Assembly: GCA_015709495.1 (NCBI GenBank)
Contig: CP054189.1
Coordinates: 1,612,001 to 1,676,000 of the forward strand
Direction of reading: 5' to 3'
Source of the DNA: Chthonomonadaceae bacterium
GTDB taxonomy: Bacteria; Armatimonadota; Fimbriimonadia; Fimbriimonadales; Fimbriimonadaceae
Length of the DNA: 64,000 nt
Both the position numbers and the translations under genes were made by a program. A model generated the notes under the pieces. That model made no database searches. It was not told the DNA's origin and was given only the letters and a program-made list of their open reading frames with translations. Below, piece after piece: positions 26,209 to 33,041 of this stretch (position 1 is its first letter; every line of letters begins with the position of its first letter).

Positions 26209-26478
26209 TCAATCGCGAACCCGATAGATGCTGAGGAGCGTCACTGTGTCCCGGTCAACATACCATTCGACCAAGCAGCGCCACCACACGTCGTCATCGC
26301 CCAGAATCCGTGCATAACGAGGAATGTCAGGGGTGTGCTGCGAGGCGAAAAGCGTCGGGTTGATGCGGAGCTCATGGCAAAGACCTTCGAAATACTCATC
26401 AAAGCGGTCGAGCGAGTCGCAACGCTCCTTTACCTGGCGCTTGAAAGCCTCAGGTATTTCGACCGCTCGTTCTTTCAT
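26209..26478 (-). CDS. Small protein paired with Panacea antitoxin, candidate toxin
   Basis: An 89-residue protein beginning MKERAVEIPEAFKRQVKERC. It ends in a beta-strand-like DTVTLLSIYRVRD after WWRCLVEWYVDR. Its start overlaps the stop of the Panacea gene by four bases (ATGA), the usual coupling in toxin-antitoxin operons. The size, helical N terminus and C-terminal strands are compatible with a RelE/ParE-type fold, but I see no catalytic signature and recognise no family. The toxin role is inferred from the Panacea partner, since PanA antitoxins are known to pair with many unrelated toxins. Confidence 0.6.
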   Translation of the reverse strand: MKERAVEIPEAFKRQVKERCDSLDRFDEYFEGLCHELRINPTLFASQHTPDIPRYARILGDDDVWWRCLVEWYVDRDTVTLLSIYRVRD

Positions 26479-27014
26479 CGCGCTTCGAGCGCCAACTGCT
26501 TTCTCAAGAAGTCAAGTTCTTCTTCGGTGGGGCGCTCTTTGCTGATCAGCGCGGCTTCATACGGAATCCTCTCTCCCGGGTTGGCCAACATCCAGCCGGG
26601 CTCCCGGTGGGAGATCTCGCTGAGCTCGGTAGCCGTCAGTCCCGCATACTCGTTGATCACCCATTCGACGGTCGAGATTTCCTCCGGAGCGAAGTCCTTC
26701 AGGTTAGCGGGCCGAACAGCGGTTGGCCTCAGCTCGCTGTAGTCCCCGATCTCCCTCTTGATCTCGACCAAATCGCCGCCCTTGGTGAGCTCCTTGAGGC
26801 GATCGTGGAACCCATCTGGGATTGGTCCTTGAGGTGCGCAGACATAGATCGCGCAAGTGATCGGCCGCCCATGCTTTCGGTAGTGGCGAAAGTCTGAGAA
26901 ATAGAGAAGCTTGGCGAGCTTTGTGCGGCCCCACGACGGCATCAAGTCGCAACGGTTGCAGATGTAGAGGATCAGCTCCCGGAGCTTGGCGGAGTCGGGT
27001 CTGAAGGCTTTCAT
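26475..27014 (-). CDS. Panacea (SocA/DUF4065) domain antitoxin
   Basis: A 179-residue protein with the Panacea domain over about residues 8-130: LRELILYICNRC, SWGRTKLAKLLYFSDFRHYR and GRPITCAIYVCAPQGPIPD are the conserved parts. Its C-terminal half carries LTATELSEISHREPGW, also typical. Panacea is a widespread antitoxin domain that neutralises diverse toxins and is also found in SocA, the ClpXP adaptor. It is the first gene of a two-gene operon, with the 89-residue partner downstream. A TATGAT -10 box lies about 18 bases upstream of the ATG. Confidence 0.82.
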   Translation of the reverse strand: MKAFRPDSAKLRELILYICNRCDLMPSWGRTKLAKLLYFSDFRHYRKHGRPITCAIYVCAPQGPIPDGFHDRLKELTKGGDLVEIKREIGDYSELRPTAVRPANLKDFAPEEISTVEWVINEYAGLTATELSEISHREPGWMLANPGERIPYEAALISKERPTEEELDFLRKQLALEAR

Positions 27015-27032
27015 GTAAATACTCGTCTATCT

Positions 27033-27038
27033 ATCATA
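27033..27038 (-). promoter_or_regulatory. -10 box TATGAT of the Panacea operon
   Basis: TATGAT on the minus strand lies 18 bases before the ATG at 27014, with no strong Shine-Dalgarno sequence between. Confidence 0.4.
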
Positions 27039-27308
27039 GCAGGGTTTCTTCGGGTTTTCAAGTGTCTCTCGGCGAGCTTACACCTACTGAAGGGACGACA
27101 GAATTGCTTCGCCGGCTTCGCTTGGCCGAACGTCTCAGACGCCGGATTGGACTTGCATGGCGCCGATGGAGGTTTGGGCGGTGTTGGAAGATCGGGGGAT
27201 GGGTTTGGGGCCGAGGAGCACATTCGCCCTCGCAGTAGGATGAACCGTCGGCGTAGCGTCCGGCGCTTTGGGGAATGAACCGACGCCGCTGGGTCAATAG
27301 CTAGCGCT
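27039..27308. other. Non-coding part of a 400-base gap
   Basis: Between the Panacea operon and the DUF433 gene there is no credible gene. The right end of the gap holds the second copy of the dispersed repeat (27309-27371). Confidence 0.4.
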
Positions 27309-27371
27309 GGGTTTGGAGTCTAAGGAGAGGAAGAGGGCGTAGGCGGCTTTGGCTTCTCGGCGGCTGCTTCC
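27309..27371. repeat. Dispersed repeat, copy 2
   Basis: Matches 26105-26167 in the same orientation, including GGGTTTGGAGTCTA and GGCGGCTT-GGCTTC-CGGCGG. On the minus strand it encodes RREAKAAYALFLSLDSKP and a stop, probably the tail of a lost gene. Confidence 0.55.
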
Positions 27372-27417
27372 TGAAACCCACTGTTCGTATCCGGCCTCCG
27401 AGTACACTTGGCTTGTC

Positions 27418-27654
27418 ATGGCGAAGTCACTCATAACCAGCGACCCGAAGGTAGTGATGGGCAAGCAGGTCACTGCCGGTACGCGAATTACTGTCGAGTC
27501 CATCTTTGGGAAGCTTGCCTTCGCGGAGACGATCGAGCAGATTCTGAGGGCTCATCCGAGACTGTCCGTCGAGGCGATTCGAGCGGCGATCGGGTTTGCG
27601 GCCTCTGCCCTTCGCGCGGACGTCGTGTATCCGACGGTTGAGTCTGGCCGGTGA
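27418..27654 (+). CDS. DUF433 family antitoxin
   Basis: A 78-residue protein with the DUF433 pattern: ITSDPKVVMGKQVTAGTRIT, then VESIFGKLAFAETIEQIL and the helix-turn-helix-like end ALRADVVYP. DUF433 proteins are small antitoxins, usually followed by a DUF5615 PIN-like toxin, which is the arrangement here. The ATG at 27418 follows TACACT (27403-27408) by nine bases, so the message is nearly leaderless. The stop TGA overlaps the GTG of the next gene as GTGA. Confidence 0.8.
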   Translation: MAKSLITSDPKVVMGKQVTAGTRITVESIFGKLAFAETIEQILRAHPRLSVEAIRAAIGFAASALRADVVYPTVESGR

Positions 27655-27999
27655 AGCTCCTTGCCGATGAAGGTGGATGCTTCGATCGTCGAGCGGTTTC
27701 GCTCCGATGAACATGAGGTGCTCTCTGTCGCAGAGATGGAGCCGGGAATATCCGATGAGATCGTGCTCGAGAAGGCCATGAAGACCCGCTCGATTTGGGT
27801 CACGCAGGACAAGGACTTCGGCGAGATCGTGTTTCGGCAGGGTCTTGCTACGCACGGGGTCATTTTGATCCGGCTCTCCGGCTTGGCCGCTGAGGAAAAA
27901 GCCAAGGTCGTTTCAGTTGTTCTGGCGACGCGCAGGGCTCAGATGGCAGGGGCTTCACCGTTATCTCGCCCGCGAGCGTCCGCATCCGCCCGCCTCTGA
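27651..27999 (+). CDS. DUF5615 PIN-like toxin, apparently frameshifted
   Basis: The GTG at 27651 starts KLLADEG, the metal-binding N terminus of DUF5615 toxins. The rest of the domain (VDASIVERFRSDEHEVLSV, RSIWVTQDKDFGEIVFRQG, THGVILIRLSGL) is read in the next frame from about 27673. Near 27952 a second break occurs: the family ending FTVISPASVRIR appears in the original frame. The present DNA thus encodes a toxin split over frames. It may be truly inactivated, which would leave DUF433 unneeded, or it may carry sequencing indels. A shorter protein from 27661 would lack the first acidic residues. Confidence 0.6.
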
Positions 28000-28017
28000 G
28001 GCAGCATCGCGACGGAA

Positions 28018-28776
28018 TCACCTCGTCGCCAAGTACTGCTGAATCATTTTGATCGCGGCGAGAGCGAGCACGACGCCGAGCGCCCGACGGAGCAGGTGCC
28101 CAGGCGCCTTGATCGCCCCGAGGTAGGAGCCCAGGATCGCGCCGAGAAACCCGGCAGCGAGCAGAGGAAAAAGGCCCGAAACCTCCAGCCGCCCATCCAA
28201 ATACCGCCCCCCAAGGCCGACCGCGGAGTTGAGCAAAATGAACGCCGCCGAGACCGCAGCGGTCGTCTTGGGCCCCGACCATCCGAAGAGCAAAAGCAGC
28301 GGCGAGAGGAAAATCCCGCCGCCGACGCCGACGATCCCTGAGAGAAGGCCGACAGCCGCGCCCCACGAGAGAGAGGTCCGGAGGGGAGGAAGGCGGACCG
28401 ATTCGTCGTCCGGTTTCTCCCTTTGGCGCAAGAACATCCGTGCGGCGGCGAGTAGGAGCACCAGCGCAACGACAAGGAAGTAGGTTCGCTCAGCGAGTTG
28501 GATTTGCGAGCCGATGAAGGCGAACGGAACCGATGTCGCGGCGAAGGGCCAAAGGAGGCTGAAGTTGAAGTGCTTGGCATATCGATAGGCGACGAACGAG
28601 ACCCCAGCCACCAGCAGGTTCATCGTCAGCGCCGTCGAAGCCACGACCGCCGAGGAGTATCCGGCGATCGACAGCACCCCAATGTAGCCTGAGGCGCCGC
28701 CATGTCCCACCAGAGAGTACAGCGTAGCAACGATCAGGACGAGCAGCCACTGGACGACGGGATCGAGTTCAAGCAT
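28018..28776 (-). CDS. TauE/SafE family sulfite exporter-like permease
   Basis: A 252-residue membrane protein with seven to eight helices and two copies of the family's GxxGGxG-type signature: YSLVGHGGASGYIGVLSIAG near the N terminus and LLSGIVGVGGGIFLSPLLLL in the middle. TauE/SafE proteins move sulfite, sulfoacetate or other organic anions out of the cell. Here it is the last gene of the molybdenum-cofactor operon, overlapping the MoaE-rhodanese gene by eight bases. An anion or sulfur role linked to that pathway is possible but inferred. Confidence 0.85.
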   Translation of the reverse strand: MLELDPVVQWLLVLIVATLYSLVGHGGASGYIGVLSIAGYSSAVVASTALTMNLLVAGVSFVAYRYAKHFNFSLLWPFAATSVPFAFIGSQIQLAERTYFLVVALVLLLAAARMFLRQREKPDDESVRLPPLRTSLSWGAAVGLLSGIVGVGGGIFLSPLLLLFGWSGPKTTAAVSAAFILLNSAVGLGGRYLDGRLEVSGLFPLLAAGFLGAILGSYLGAIKAPGHLLRRALGVVLALAAIKMIQQYLATR

Positions 28777-29533
28777 GGGACCCGCTCGTCATTTTGGCTT
28801 GGGAGGAAGCGCAGAGGTCCCGGAATCCGACCGAAAGGGCAAAGACGTTGCCGAAACCCTTGGACTGAAGGTCGCGGGCCAGCACCTTCGCCCGCGTTCC
28901 GCTGTCGCAGACCAACAAGTAGGGATCGCCCTGAGCAAACCGCGCCAGGTGCTGGTTGATTTCGCTATAGGGGATGTGCAAGGTTCGGTCGCCGGGGCTT
29001 TGGAGGACTTGAGGGCGCTCATAGGGCTCCCGCACGTCGACGATCCGGAAGGCTTTGAGGTCGTCGCTCTCCCAGCCGCTCCAATGCCTGAGTATCTCCG
29101 AAAGCAGCACCCGTTTGGAGTCGCTGGGTTCGGATTCGCTGTTGACCCACGCGGCGTCGCCCTCGACGAAGTGCTCCTTTTTCCAGATGGGAACTCGCGC
29201 CTTGACCTCGTCGACGATGTAGCGGCAAGCAGCGAACGCCTCGCCCCGATGGCCCGACGTCACCTCGACTACGATGCTGGCCTCGCCGATTTCGAGCCTG
29301 CCGAGCCGGTGGACGCACCTGGTTTGGGTCAGAGGGAACACCTCTTCAGCCTCCCGGAGGATCGCCGCGCCTTCGGAAAGGGCAAGGTCTCCGTAGGCTT
29401 CGTACTCGAGGAAGCTCACGGCTCGGCCCTGGTGGTTGTTGCGAACGACGCCCACGAACACGGCGAGCGCCCCGTCGGCAGGGGTCGCGGTGAGTTCGGC
29501 TGCGATAGGTTCGTGGGTCAGTTGGAAGATCAC
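28769..29533 (-). CDS. moaE: MoaE fused to a rhodanese domain
   Basis: 254 residues in two domains. Residues 1-130 are molybdopterin synthase large subunit MoaE (AVFVGVVRNNHQGR, TSGHRGEAFAACRYIVDEVK, and K111/K118/K119 in VKARVPIWKKEHF, the active-site lysines). Residues about 155-245 are a rhodanese domain with RIVDVREPYE and the active-site Cys209 in LLVCDSGTRA. MoaE converts cPMP to molybdopterin with sulfur from MoaD thiocarboxylate. A rhodanese could supply sulfur for recharging MoaD, so the fusion is functionally sensible. It sits directly after moaD (three-base gap) and ahead of the TauE gene. Confidence 0.88.
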   Translation of the reverse strand: MIFQLTHEPIAAELTATPADGALAVFVGVVRNNHQGRAVSFLEYEAYGDLALSEGAAILREAEEVFPLTQTRCVHRLGRLEIGEASIVVEVTSGHRGEAFAACRYIVDEVKARVPIWKKEHFVEGDAAWVNSESEPSDSKRVLLSEILRHWSGWESDDLKAFRIVDVREPYERPQVLQSPGDRTLHIPYSEINQHLARFAQGDPYLLVCDSGTRAKVLARDLQSKGFGNVFALSVGFRDLCASSQAKMTSGSHA

Positions 29534-29536
29534 TTT

Positions 29537-29794
29537 CTAACCTCCTGCCACCGGGGGGATGAATGCGAGCTCGTCGCCCTCTTGGAGCGGCGTGTTCATC
29601 GGGGCGTAGGCTCCATTGACCGCAGCCCGAACGACGCCCGCCGGCAGCTTCCAGCCGTAGCGCTCGCGAAGTTTTTCATAGACTTCCCTTGGGGTCGGGG
29701 AAGCCGTTCGGACCGTCTCGGACTCGGTTCCGGTGGATTCACGAAGCATCGCGAAGTAGACGACCCTTACTGCGATTTCGACGTTCGAATTCAT
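29537..29794 (-). CDS. moaD: Molybdopterin synthase small subunit MoaD
   Basis: 85 residues with the ubiquitin-like fold pattern and the essential C-terminal diglycine (FIPPVAGG). The C-terminal glycine is adenylated and then made into a thiocarboxylate that donates sulfur to cPMP in MoaE. VRVVYFAMLRESTG at the start and AAVNGAYAPMNTPLQEGDEL are family features. The ATG at 29794 overlaps the moeA stop by four bases. Longer upstream frames would run far into moeA. Confidence 0.9.
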   Translation of the reverse strand: MNSNVEIAVRVVYFAMLRESTGTESETVRTASPTPREVYEKLRERYGWKLPAGVVRAAVNGAYAPMNTPLQEGDELAFIPPVAGG

Positions 29795-30987
29795 AGTGTT
29801 CCCCAATCGAGAGCGATGACCTCGACTTCGTCCGGTTGCGAATTCGGATCGATTCTCGCGAGCCCCCCCGCTTGCGCCAAGCCCAAAAGCATGTGGGACC
29901 CCTGGCCCTTCAGCGGGACGGCCTGCCATCCGCGCTCCGTCTCTGTGCATTGAACCCGAACGAACTCGGTTCTGTCTGAGGGGCGAGTCGGCTCCCGCCA
30001 AGATGCGCGGAGGGTTATTCGCTCGCAGGGCCGGTTCAAGAGGCGGCGCAAGATCGCCTTTCCGAAGAGCAAGAATCCCACGGCTGCGGAAACAGGGTTG
30101 CCGGGAAGTCCCAGTGCGTACTTGGGGCCTTCTGCCGACTGCGATCTGCCGAAGTACACTGGTTTACCGGGCTTAATCGCTACGCGCCAAAAGACCTCCC
30201 CGAAGCCCAGCGACGCAAACGCCGCCCTGACGACGTCGTGATCCCCGACCGAGACTCCCCCGGTCGAGAGCACAAGGTCTGCGTTCGCGAGCGCTTCGGC
30301 GAGGGCGCTGCGGGTCAGGTCGGGCTGGTCGATTACGGCACGCTGCAAGGTGACGGGGACGCCCAACAAGTGGAGCGCCGCCGCCAGCATCGCCGAGTTC
30401 GATTCGTAGATCTCTCCGGGCAGGAGAGTCTCACCCAGCGGGCGGACCTCATCGCCCGTCGTCACGATAGCGACCCTCGGCCAGGGGCGGACCGGAACGG
30501 ACTCAAACCCGAGCGAGGCGAGGAGTCCGATGGTAGCGGGGGAGATGAGGGTGCCCGATTCGAGGAGAAGATCGCCTTGCCGGAACTCTTCGCTCGCTTT
30601 TCTGATGTTCGCTCCCACCGGTGGGGCATCGCCGACCTCGATCGAGTCGCCGGAACGGGCGACGTCCTCTTGCATTACCACCGCATCTGCGCCCGGCGGG
30701 ACTTCCGCGCCGGTGAAGATGCGGGAGGCTTCCCCAGGGCCGAGAGATCGGGCGTTGTCGGACGGTCCGGCTTTGGATTCCCGAACGACCCTCAGACTCC
30801 CCGGACAATCGCTCGCCCGAACCGCATAGCCGTCGACAGCGGAGTTGTCGAACCTTGGCCAACCCACCGGGGCGCGGATCGGCTCGGCCAAAGGAAGCCG
30901 GAGGGCCTGGAGCGTCGGGACCCCTGTGGGCGGGAGGGGGGAGACGTGGGTTCGAATGAGTTCCAGAGCCTGTTCAAAGCTAACCAT
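29791..30987 (-). CDS. moeA: Molybdopterin molybdotransferase MoeA
   Basis: 398 residues. It shows the MoeA signatures PRFDNSAVDGYAVRASD near residue 55, RIFTGAEVPPGADAVVMQED, the MoCF-binding block VLSTGGVSVGDHDVVR and ALGLPGNPVSAAVGFLLF. It inserts molybdate into adenylated molybdopterin, the last step of cofactor assembly. The ATG at 30987 is chosen, as it gives the normal family start (MVSFEQALELI) and overlaps the upstream moaC-moaB stop by eight bases. The reading frame is open further upstream, but those residues are shadow sequence of moaC-moaB. Confidence 0.92.
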   Translation of the reverse strand: MVSFEQALELIRTHVSPLPPTGVPTLQALRLPLAEPIRAPVGWPRFDNSAVDGYAVRASDCPGSLRVVRESKAGPSDNARSLGPGEASRIFTGAEVPPGADAVVMQEDVARSGDSIEVGDAPPVGANIRKASEEFRQGDLLLESGTLISPATIGLLASLGFESVPVRPWPRVAIVTTGDEVRPLGETLLPGEIYESNSAMLAAALHLLGVPVTLQRAVIDQPDLTRSALAEALANADLVLSTGGVSVGDHDVVRAAFASLGFGEVFWRVAIKPGKPVYFGRSQSAEGPKYALGLPGNPVSAAVGFLLFGKAILRRLLNRPCERITLRASWREPTRPSDRTEFVRVQCTETERGWQAVPLKGQGSHMLLGLAQAGGLARIDPNSQPDEVEVIALDWGTL

Positions 30988-31912
30988 GAAGGGCGGACGC
31001 TCCTTCGGGGCTGGCTTCTTGGAGGAGGTCGAGAACGTGCAGCGCGGCGGGGAACACGGCGAGGAGGCTTTCCCGAACGGCATGGGGAGAGCCGGGCAGG
31101 CAAACGATCAGCGATTTGCCTCGAATCCCCGCGAGGGACCGGCTGAGGATCGCGTAGGGGTTGCGCTCGGCGCCGTACGATCGGATAGCTTCGGCGATTC
31201 CGGGCAGTTCGACTTGCAGCAGCGGGGAGACCGCCTCGGGGGTGACATCTCTGGGCGCGACGCCGGTCCCGCCGATGACAAGGATAACATCAAGTTTCTC
31301 GGCGTCAGACATACTCACAACCGTTTGACGGATGGTCTCGACCTCATCTTGGACGACTGTATAAGATTGGGTTTTGATATTGAACTCCCAAAGTCGCTCC
31401 TCGGCGGCGGGTCCGGACAGGTCTTCGTACTGCCCTGTTGCCGCACGATCCGAAGCGACGACAATGCCAGCTCGGTACGACTCCGTTTTCGGTCGCAAAA
31501 AGCTAGACTTCCCGCCTGTTTTCTCTATCAATTCGACGCTTTCTATGCGCAAGGCTTCGTCGATCGGCTTGAGCATGTCGTAGGCGTTGAGCGCGGCGAC
31601 GGAAGCTGCCGTCAGCGCCTCCATCTCCACGCCGGTTTTGTATACTGACTTGACCTCGACGGTTACTCGAATCGAGTCCTCACCCAATTCGAAGTCCGCC
31701 CGAACGTGCTCGACCGGGATCGGGTGGCAATAGGGCAGAATGCCTGCCGTGTTTTTTGCAGCCCATATAGCAGCTACCTTAGACGATTCGAGAACGTCGC
31801 CTTTGTCGATTCGACCCTCGCGAATGAGCGGGATCGTCGACGGGCTTACGCGAAGCGTAGCTTGGGCCCGGGCAGTCCGGAGGGTGTGTTTCTTGGAACT
31901 AACATCCCTCAT
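30980..31912 (-). CDS. MoaC-MoaB fusion, bifunctional molybdopterin biosynthesis protein
   Basis: 310 residues. Residues 1-150 are MoaC (cyclic pyranopterin monophosphate synthase), with KGDVLESSKVAAIWAAKNTA, LPYCHPIPV and KTGVEMEALTAASVAAL. Residues about 155-305 are MoaB/MogA (molybdopterin adenylyltransferase-like), with VIGGTGVAPRDVTPEAV, ELPGIAEAIRSYG and LPGSPHAVRESL. MoaC acts with MoaA on GTP, while MoaB/MogA adenylates molybdopterin before MoeA. Similar MoaC/MoaB fusions are known in other bacteria. It starts three bases after the moaA stop. Confidence 0.9.
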   Translation of the reverse strand: MRDVSSKKHTLRTARAQATLRVSPSTIPLIREGRIDKGDVLESSKVAAIWAAKNTAGILPYCHPIPVEHVRADFELGEDSIRVTVEVKSVYKTGVEMEALTAASVAALNAYDMLKPIDEALRIESVELIEKTGGKSSFLRPKTESYRAGIVVASDRAATGQYEDLSGPAAEERLWEFNIKTQSYTVVQDEVETIRQTVVSMSDAEKLDVILVIGGTGVAPRDVTPEAVSPLLQVELPGIAEAIRSYGAERNPYAILSRSLAGIRGKSLIVCLPGSPHAVRESLLAVFPAALHVLDLLQEASPEGASALHG

Positions 31913-31915
31913 TTG

Positions 31916-32959
31916 CTATCCCCCGATCTCGATCATGGTCCGATTGTCCATCTCCATAAGCTCCTCCATCGGCGGGTGGCCCTTCGGCTTGAGCCAGAGC
32001 GCAGCCCGAATTCGCGCCTCGACCTCTTCGTCGGTCAACCCCGCCCGCATCGGGTCCCGAAGGTTCAGCTCGGCTGGCGAGAACAGGCACGACTTGATGC
32101 TGCCGTCCGCCGTAAGCCGGATTCGGTTGCAGCCCGCGCAAAAGTCCTCGGTCATCGAGGTGATGAAGCTCACCGTGCCCTGGTGGCCTCGAATGCGGAA
32201 GTCCTTGGCGACCGCCGAAGGATGCGTTACGATCGGATCGAGCGCGTATCGCTCCTCAACCGTGCCCCTCATAGCGGCGTACGGCACCAAGCCTGCCTGG
32301 CTCCATCCGTTGCCCTTGAACGGCATATACTCGATAAATCTCACGTTAAGCCGTCGATCCTTTACAAAGTCGACAAAGTCCAACACCTCGTCCGCGTTCA
32401 CCGACGACATCAGGACAACGTTGAGCTTGATCGGCTCGAACCCGACTCGCTCGGCCTCGTCGATAGCGCGAAGGACGGATTCCAGATGGTCGCGCCTTGC
32501 GATGGCCGCGAACCTCTCCTTTCGGAGGGAATCGATGCTGATGGTAACCGAATCGAGCCCGGCATCTTTATACTCCTGGGCGCGGTCGGCCAGCAATACA
32601 CCGTTGGTGGTCATGCACAGGTGCTTGAGACCGGGGATCGACCGCACCTCCCGAATCAGAGAGGGCAAACCCTTACGGACCGTGGGCTCGCCTCCCGTCA
32701 GCCTAATCTTGTCGATCCCAAGATTGACGAAAAGCCGCGAGAGGCGGATGATCTCCTCAAAGGTGAGAATCTCCTCGCGTTCTCGCCAGGCTATCCCCTC
32801 CGGAGGCATACAATAAACGCAACGAAAGTTGCATCGATCGGTGAGCGAGATTCGAAGATACGAATGAACTCGCCCGAAGCGGTCGACGAGCGGGCCGCCG
32901 GAATCCGGGCTTCCTCGTCGTTCAAACCGGCCATCGAGGAGGTCTAGCGGTTGGATCAT
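31916..32959 (-). CDS. moaA: GTP 3',8-cyclase MoaA (radical SAM)
   Basis: 347 residues. The radical-SAM cluster motif C43-x3-C47-x2-C50 lies in TDRCNFRCVYCMPPEGIAW. The second 4Fe-4S site is in FCAGCNRIRLTADGSIKSCL. The C terminus ends in the conserved GG (MIEIGG), needed for activity. It converts GTP to 3',8-cyclo-GTP, the first step of molybdenum cofactor synthesis, with MoaC. The ATG at 32959 follows a TATTAT -10 box and is the first gene of the operon moaA, moaC-moaB, moeA, moaD, moaE-rhodanese, tauE. An open frame upstream is ignored. Confidence 0.93.
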   Translation of the reverse strand: MIQPLDLLDGRFERRGSPDSGGPLVDRFGRVHSYLRISLTDRCNFRCVYCMPPEGIAWREREEILTFEEIIRLSRLFVNLGIDKIRLTGGEPTVRKGLPSLIREVRSIPGLKHLCMTTNGVLLADRAQEYKDAGLDSVTISIDSLRKERFAAIARRDHLESVLRAIDEAERVGFEPIKLNVVLMSSVNADEVLDFVDFVKDRRLNVRFIEYMPFKGNGWSQAGLVPYAAMRGTVEERYALDPIVTHPSAVAKDFRIRGHQGTVSFITSMTEDFCAGCNRIRLTADGSIKSCLFSPAELNLRDPMRAGLTDEEVEARIRAALWLKPKGHPPMEELMEMDNRTMIEIGG

Positions 32960-32971
32960 CTGCACACTTTC

Positions 32972-32977
32972 ATAATA
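32972..32977 (-). promoter_or_regulatory. -10 box TATTAT of the molybdenum-cofactor operon
   Basis: TATTAT on the minus strand lies 12 bases before the moaA ATG. The leader would be about 5 bases, so no molybdenum-cofactor riboswitch can fit between promoter and start. Confidence 0.5.
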
Positions 32978-33041
32978 CGCGCTCGGGCCCCCGAGTTCGA
33001 TATGATTTGGCGCAGAACCGCTTGGCCGGTTCGGCGATGGG

